Program-made: the position numbers and the translations under genes
Shown here: positions 46,087 through 49,839 of the stretch, one piece after another
Position numbering within the stretch: the stretch's first letter is position 1
How the letters are laid out: each line of letters begins with the position of its first letter
Assembly: GCA_015057305.1 (NCBI GenBank)
Contig: SVES01000025.1
Location: 1 to 49,839, forward strand
Reading direction: 5' to 3'
Source of the DNA: Pseudobutyrivibrio ruminis
Lineage (GTDB): Bacteria; Bacillota; Clostridia; Lachnospirales; Lachnospiraceae
Length of the DNA: 49,839 nt
Notes under the pieces: model-generated
The model's database searches: none
Told to the model about the DNA's origin: nothing
The model's input: the letters and a program-made list of their open reading frames with translations, nothing else

Positions 46087-46758
46087 TTATCCCATGTAAT
46101 CGCCATTGTAGCTAACTAATACAGCACTCTCTACTCCTTGCATATCTGATAATTCGTTTATAAAATCTGTGTTGTCTTCTTTTAGTCTGATTTCAAGGTT
46201 CAACTCAATCTCACCTTTTCTGGCTGTTTTACTCTTTACTGCGCACTTTGTTGTCATTTCCTTTAAATATCCAACTGCATCCTTTTCAGCAGCTGCACTA
46301 TCACATCTAAGTACTACAATATAAGGATTTACATTTGATTTTCTATTTGCGAAAATTGTAATAATAACACCAATTAAAATACTTCCAAATACTGCAAGAG
46401 GAATCATTCCTGCTGCTAAAACAATACCTGCTGCTATTGCCCAAAATAGAAAAGCAATATCAAGCGGTTCCTTGATTGCTGTTCTAAATCTTACGATAGA
46501 TAAAGCACCGACCATACCTAATGAAAGAACCACGTTACTTGTTACTGCTAAAATAACGAAGGTTGCAATCATGGTCAAGGCAACTAATGTTACTCCAAAA
46601 TTTGAGGAATACATAACGCCTGCGTATGTCTTCTTATAAATAAAGAAAATGAATAAACCAATCGCGAATGACAACGTCATTGCAATTACCATATCTAAAA
46701 TTGTTACGCTTGTAACGTTCTCTAAAAAATTTGATTTAAAAATATCACTAAATGTCAT
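46087..46758 (-). CDS. DUF4956-family membrane protein
   Basis: This protein of about 223 residues has four hydrophobic segments in its first ~120 residues (VIAMTLSFAIGLFIFFIY, TLVALTMIATFVILAV, the SLGMVGALSIVRFRTAI block, then AIAAGIVLAAGMIPLAVFG), followed by a soluble alpha/beta domain. LSIVRFRTAIKEPLD is typical of DUF4956. The ATG at 46758 has AGGAG eight bases upstream; a GTG at 46767 is too close to that site. Family members accompany VTC polymerases and may help move polyphosphate. Confidence 0.85.
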   Translation of the reverse strand: MTFSDIFKSNFLENVTSVTILDMVIAMTLSFAIGLFIFFIYKKTYAGVMYSSNFGVTLVALTMIATFVILAVTSNVVLSLGMVGALSIVRFRTAIKEPLDIAFLFWAIAAGIVLAAGMIPLAVFGSILIGVIITIFANRKSNVNPYIVVLRCDSAAAEKDAVGYLKEMTTKCAVKSKTARKGEIELNLEIRLKEDNTDFINELSDMQGVESAVLVSYNGDYMG

Positions 46759-46777
46759 AATTTTCACTCCTTCTTAA

Positions 46778-47455
46778 TTAACCATATATTCTACATTGTG
46801 CATATTTTGAAAATGCTTGTACTCTTGTTCCTGGTATTTGCACCGCATCCCTTATTATTTCAGGAAGGTATGCATCCCATTTGACCTCCAAAATGATAGG
46901 TGCTTCGCCAGCCGGTATTGTAATACATTCTGGATTTAGAAAATCCGTTTTGTTTAATCCGGTTCTTATGTCATAGTCCAAAGTAACTCTTACATTTCCA
47001 GGTCCATATATAAATGGCTCTCTTGTGTAATCAACAATTGTTACTGGTCTCATCCCCTGATAATGCATTTTGCAATATAATTCTTGTATTAGTGAATGAG
47101 GAGAATCAATCATCCAATCAATATCTCCATCCACTATTTTTTGAGTTTCTTCTTTAGTAAGTGGGGCGCTATATTTTGTCCCCAAGCCATTCAATTTACT
47201 TTTCTTTTCCAAATGAATAAGAGATGTATCAAAATTGTAAAATCTTATGCGGAATTTTTCTCGCCTGTTCACACCGTCTACCTTTTCTCTAAGAGCCTTG
47301 TCATCTATGTTGTCAAAATAAAGACTTCTGATTAGGTACTTTCCATCAATAGTATGAGGATCTGGTGTGGCTACAGCTGACATCCTACTTCGTAAGGTCA
47401 ACAGGTCTGCATAGCTTATAGCATGCTTCCATTCGTGCCGATACCGTTTTTCCAT
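46778..47455 (-). CDS. VTC-domain polyphosphate polymerase-like protein
   Basis: This 225-residue protein matches the VTC catalytic tunnel domain: YRHEWKHAI (basic), IRSLYFDN, RIRFYNFD, HLEKKSK, VTLDYDIRT, ILEVKWD and SKYAQCR line up in the expected order. In yeast the domain makes polyphosphate from ATP; a similar reaction is likely but not proven here. It is the first gene of the three-gene cluster with DUF4956 and the surface protein. Confidence 0.86.
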   Translation of the reverse strand: MEKRYRHEWKHAISYADLLTLRSRMSAVATPDPHTIDGKYLIRSLYFDNIDDKALREKVDGVNRREKFRIRFYNFDTSLIHLEKKSKLNGLGTKYSAPLTKEETQKIVDGDIDWMIDSPHSLIQELYCKMHYQGMRPVTIVDYTREPFIYGPGNVRVTLDYDIRTGLNKTDFLNPECITIPAGEAPIILEVKWDAYLPEIIRDAVQIPGTRVQAFSKYAQCRIYG

Positions 47456-47626
47456 ATTTCACTCCTATCTGCTTTGCACTTTTGTCTTAAATTAGGCTAA
47501 ATATTAAAGCCCTTCAGTGTATGTAGCATGTCTGTAATGTGAACAAATCGGTATAGGTTTTGTGTTTTTTATGTTTCCTTGGGTTTTTATTTGATGTGAT
47601 AAATAATGCTAGTCAATAGAAAAATA

Positions 47627-47657
47627 GAAAGCTCAGCCTAGTTACCGGTTGAGCTTT
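47627..47657 (-). terminator. Terminator of the glutaredoxin-like gene
   Basis: The stem AAAGCTCA/TGAGCTTT, with inner CC-GG pairing, is followed on the minus strand by CTATTTTTC. It is moderately strong. Confidence 0.7.
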
Positions 47658-47675
47658 GAAAAAAATCATTTTATA

Positions 47676-47987
47676 TTAGCAGCCTTTCTTTCCTGCTTTG
47701 TGGTCTTCAATTGAGCATGAAGATGCGCCACCATATTCCACTAGTCCTGCATCTGCTGGGTCAAGACTGATTCTGCCATCCTCGAAAAGGAAGCAAGGAA
47801 TTCCAATATCTCCTATCTCCTTTGAATGATCAAATTCTGGTCTATTGTCTCTTAAATCCATAAACTCATGCATATATCTTACATGCTCGCCTATATCAAT
47901 GTATTCGTATTTATCTTCTTTCCCTGCAATCTGTGGTTGAAGAAAATCACAATAAGGACATGTGTGTAATCCATAAATCTTTATCAT
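47676..47987 (-). CDS. Glutaredoxin-like protein
   Basis: This 103-residue thioredoxin-fold protein has a redox motif CPYC at residues 10-13, an IGIPCFLFEDG strand with the cis-Pro, and a C-terminal extension with three further Cys. Classic glutaredoxins use CPYC with glutathione. Many Lachnospiraceae lack glutathione, so the reductant is uncertain. It stands alone on the minus strand. Confidence 0.82.
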   Translation of the reverse strand: MIKIYGLHTCPYCDFLQPQIAGKEDKYEYIDIGEHVRYMHEFMDLRDNRPEFDHSKEIGDIGIPCFLFEDGRISLDPADAGLVEYGGASSCSIEDHKAGKKGC

Positions 47988-48057
47988 AGTATTGGCCTCC
48001 TAAACTTATTATTTTTTTCTTTGCAAATTCATCAGCTATTTTTAATTGTGCTTTATT

Positions 48058-48936
48058 TTATTGTACACCATTATCGTCAATTTCAGAAACAGTCTCTATC
48101 AATTGCGTCACCGCCTCATTCAATTGAATTGCATTCTGACTTGTTATGATTGATTTACCTGTTTCTTGTTCTATCTCACGTCTCGCGTTTCCTGCAACAC
48201 TGCCACCCTTTTGAGCAATCTTTTGATTTTCTTCTAACCCGCTAGGATTATGTACCTTAGTAAGCTCAGTTGTAGTAGCCTCAGCTAGCATATTAAGAGC
48301 TAATTCTAGGGTGGACATATTATCACGTAGATTTTCTTTCTTTAATCCTTTAAGATTTTTATACTGTCTAGTACTCATCCCCGACCAAGCTCTTGTCACT
48401 TCATCTGTCAAAATAGCAAATTCTCTACCCTGTTCTACACCATGGGCTTTCCATTGATCGGTAAGCTCTTTTCTAGCTCTAATAGTTTGTAATCTCTGAT
48501 TAATCCAATCAGCATCATATCCCAGCCTAGAATATGTTTCTAAGGCCCTATCAATTGTTAATTCAGGGTCAATTGTCTCCTCTATCCTCTCACGCCCTAC
48601 TTGAGCTAGCCACATTTTGAATGGCTCTGCTTTTTTTGATGGAATAGATTGAATAATACGGAGTAATTGTTCTGTGTTTGCTACGTCAGTATTATATCTT
48701 TTCCCATCTTTTGGAGACTTTAATTTCAGTTGGTTACAATTTGTAACCGACTGATTACCTTCATCTTTGAGACGCTTTTTAGTAACTTTCCAATAATTTT
48801 TTGCAGAATCATAATCTTTTTGTTCAGTTAACACCCCTACTACATCTACAATCGAAAAATACCATTCTTCCTCTTCTTCAACCCATGCTGTTCGAATTGG
48901 CTGATTTTCAAATAATTCTAACTTGTCTTCTGCCAT
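48058..48936 (-). CDS. BRO/antirepressor-like protein
   Basis: This 292-residue protein has an N-terminal BRO-N-like domain (IRTAWVEEEEEWYFSIVDVV, NTEQLLRIIQSIPSKKAEPFKMWLA) and a C-terminal region with AWSGMSTRQYKNLKGLKKEN and KGGSVAGNARREIEQETGK. The full-length form is common in Firmicute genomes and resembles phage antirepressors and DinD-like proteins. It may be a phage relic or a stress regulator. It has a clear promoter and sits next to a tRNA-Lys-bounded islet. Confidence 0.83.
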   Translation of the reverse strand: MAEDKLELFENQPIRTAWVEEEEEWYFSIVDVVGVLTEQKDYDSAKNYWKVTKKRLKDEGNQSVTNCNQLKLKSPKDGKRYNTDVANTEQLLRIIQSIPSKKAEPFKMWLAQVGRERIEETIDPELTIDRALETYSRLGYDADWINQRLQTIRARKELTDQWKAHGVEQGREFAILTDEVTRAWSGMSTRQYKNLKGLKKENLRDNMSTLELALNMLAEATTTELTKVHNPSGLEENQKIAQKGGSVAGNARREIEQETGKSIITSQNAIQLNEAVTQLIETVSEIDDNGVQ

Positions 48937-48990
48937 TTATTATTCTCTCTTTCTATGTTTATTTTCAATTGTAGCATGCAGTTACGTCCA

Positions 48991-49018
48991 TATATAAAGA
49001 CACCGATAAGACTGTCAA
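48991..49018 (-). promoter_or_regulatory. Promoter of the BRO-like gene
   Basis: Minus-strand TTGACA (49013-49018) and TATATA (48991-48996) are 16 bp apart, about 55 bp before the start codon. Confidence 0.7.
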
Positions 49019-49076
49019 AAGGATTTTGCAAACAATTCTAAAACTCTTATCTAATATTACTATAGATATAAACAAG

Positions 49077-49106
49077 AAAAAAGCCTCCAGACGAATCTGA
49101 AGGCTT
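49077..49106 (-). terminator. Terminator after the tRNA-Lys remnant
   Basis: The stem AAGCCT-CAGA/TCTG-AGGCTT has one mismatch and is followed on the minus strand by a T run. It is probably the original terminator of tRNA-Lys, now cut off by the islet. Confidence 0.75.
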
Positions 49107-49109
49107 CAA

Positions 49110-49134
49110 CGCTGAGGCTGAGGAGGCGCGAACT
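49110..49134 (-). repeat. Partial tRNA-Lys 3' end (att-like direct repeat)
   Basis: These 25 bases match 49641-49665, the 3' end of tRNA-Lys with three flanking bases, at 24 positions (G at 49128 against T at 49659). The copy stops inside the T arm. It is the expected scar of an element that integrated at the tRNA 3' end. Confidence 0.85.
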
Positions 49135-49145
49135 TAAGCATTTTT

Positions 49146-49171
49146 AAAGAGACCTTTTCGGGTCTCTTTTT
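49146..49171. terminator. Terminator of the islet gene
   Basis: The perfect stem AAAGAGACC/GGTCTCTTT has T runs on both strands. It lies about 45 bp after the stop of the 102-residue gene. Confidence 0.75.
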
Positions 49172-49213
49172 ATTTCTCTTCTGGAGTGAAATCGCTAAAA
49201 TTCATAATAGCTC

Positions 49214-49522
49214 CTATTCTACTTCTGCAAAGGCAATATTAAGCCTTCGGAATCTCTGCCTAATATCATTTGATTTAATATCAAATGGAATCCTCTCTTG
49301 ATTTGATGCGAGACGCTTTAAATCATCATTATCACTCTGATTAATGACTTGAATAATATCATCATAATCGGCTTCTGTATAAATCAGCTGTGTTCCACTT
49401 GGAACAGTTATTTCTTTGTCACCGATCACCGTTTTCTTTTGAAGGCTTGCTTCAAAACCTGCCTTTTTTAATTCATCAATAATCTCTGAAGAATACCCAA
49501 CATATGCAATAAATACATTCAT
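49214..49522 (-). CDS. Hypothetical protein in the tRNA-Lys islet
   Basis: I do not recognise this protein. It has 102 residues when started at the ATG at 49522, which follows GGAGGGTTTTAAA. It begins with a hydrophobic strand (MNVFIAYVGYSSEIIDEL), contains ADYDDIIQVINQSDNDDL and ends in a basic helix-like RQRFRRLN. It looks like a small soluble alpha/beta protein. It is the only gene between the two copies of the tRNA-Lys 3' end. The longer frame to 49576 has no ribosome site. Confidence 0.7.
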   Translation of the reverse strand: MNVFIAYVGYSSEIIDELKKAGFEASLQKKTVIGDKEITVPSGTQLIYTEADYDDIIQVINQSDNDDLKRLASNQERIPFDIKSNDIRQRFRRLNIAFAEVE

Positions 49523-49603
49523 TTTAAAACCCTCCGTAATCGAAATTATAACATAAAGCACACCTGATAAGGTCAATAAAGATCAATAAGATTTTTATAA
49601 AGA

Positions 49604-49638
49604 AAGAACCACGGAAACGTTGAATTTCCGTGGTTCTT
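49604..49638 (-). terminator. Terminator of the intact tRNA-Lys
   Basis: A perfect 14-bp stem (AAGAACCACGGAAA and its complement) is followed on the minus strand by TCTTTATAAAAA. It lies five bases past the tRNA. Confidence 0.8.
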
Positions 49639-49643
49639 ATCGC

Positions 49644-49716
49644 TGAGGCTGAGGAGGCTCGAACTCCCGACAACCTGATTAAAAGTCAGGTGCTCTACCA
49701 GCTGAGCTACAACCCC
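49644..49716 (-). tRNA. tRNA-Lys (anticodon UUU)
   Basis: This 73-base tRNA has acceptor GGGGTTG/CAGCCTC (two G-U pairs), D arm GCTC/GAGC, anticodon stem CCTGA/TCAGG around CTTTTAA (anticodon TTT) and T arm GGGAG-TTCGAGC-CTCCT. CCA is not encoded. Its 3' end is repeated 531 bp away. Confidence 0.96.
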
Positions 49717-49767
49717 ATAATGATTATTAACTTATCGCCTAACATACAAAAAGGCCTAGACAAGAAA

Positions 49768-49839
49768 CTGGGCTAGCTGGATTCGAACCAGCGAATGCCA
49801 GAATCAAAATCTGGTGCCTTACCGCTTGGCGATAGCCCA
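49768..49839 (-). tRNA. tRNA-Gln (anticodon UUG)
   Basis: The minus strand folds with acceptor TGGGCTA/TAGCCCA and discriminator G, anticodon stem CCAGA/TCTGG around TTTTGAT (anticodon TTG) and T arm GCTGG-TTCGAAT-CCAGC. It reaches exactly the window edge and looks complete. It precedes tRNA-Lys in the same transcript direction. Confidence 0.95.

Overview
The window looks like chromosome of an anaerobic, low-GC Firmicute of the family Lachnospiraceae, most likely near Butyrivibrio/Pseudobutyrivibrio. The reasons are the A+T-rich sequence with strong AGGAGG ribosome sites, the gene repertoire (GlgC/GlgD pair, XpaC/TelA pair, VTC-DUF4956 cluster, YtrA-type regulator) and an F-type ATP synthase operon with a fused delta-alpha gene. 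The genus is inference. Nearly all genes lie on the minus strand; nth, the P1 peptidase, a small HTH gene and tRNA-Glu are on the plus strand.

Layout. 1-7.4 kb: purine genes purE-purM-purN-purD, an M29 aminopeptidase, a small membrane protein and pyrE. The gaps between the pur genes hold three kinds of structured repeat. 7.5-8.1 kb: nth. 8.1-15.3 kb: two tandem paralogous MacB-type export cassettes (fusion protein, ATPase, permease). 15.5-17.3 kb: a YtrA-like repressor with its ABC-2 transporter and a visible promoter/operator. 17.5-20.2 kb: P1 peptidase, zinc-ribbon/OB-like protein, HTH protein and an orphan PD-(D/E)XK-like protein next to an array of eight 52-bp hairpin repeats. 20.8 kb: tRNA-Leu with a structured leader. 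21.1-27.5 kb: the complete ATP synthase operon atpB-E-F-(HA)-G-D-C. 27.6-33.4 kb: guanine deaminase, an 88-residue FakA-like domain protein, a chemotaxis receptor, and glgD/glgC. 33.7 kb: tRNA-Glu. 33.8-37 kb: xylulokinase and a fucose-isomerase-family enzyme. 37-42.2 kb: TelA, XpaC, an RNase H-like protein, an AraC regulator and an acetyltransferase. 42.2-47.5 kb: a surface protein, shikimate kinase and the Cthe_2159-like/DUF4956/VTC cluster. 47.7-49.8 kb: a glutaredoxin-like protein, a BRO/antirepressor-like gene, a 531-bp islet bounded by a repeat of the tRNA-Lys 3' end, tRNA-Lys and tRNA-Gln.

The most notable signals are non-coding. (1) Two copies of a ~138-bp element (3428-3566 and 35328-35464) share conserved sequence blocks, and at least four stems are kept by compensatory changes. 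Their orientation relative to host genes is opposite, as expected for a mobile structured element. (2) Two arrays of 52-bp hairpin units (six at 1388-1690, eight at 20248-20648) share the arms TTACCACTG/CAGTGGTAA and an exact period, although they lie ~19 kb apart. (3) A Y-shaped long hairpin precedes purE. (4) A small tRNA-Lys-bounded islet. Among proteins, the delta-alpha ATP synthase fusion, the enlarged gamma subunit, the stand-alone FakA-like domain and the xylulokinase-linked isomerase of uncertain substrate stand out. All homology statements come from motif recognition by eye; no search was run.
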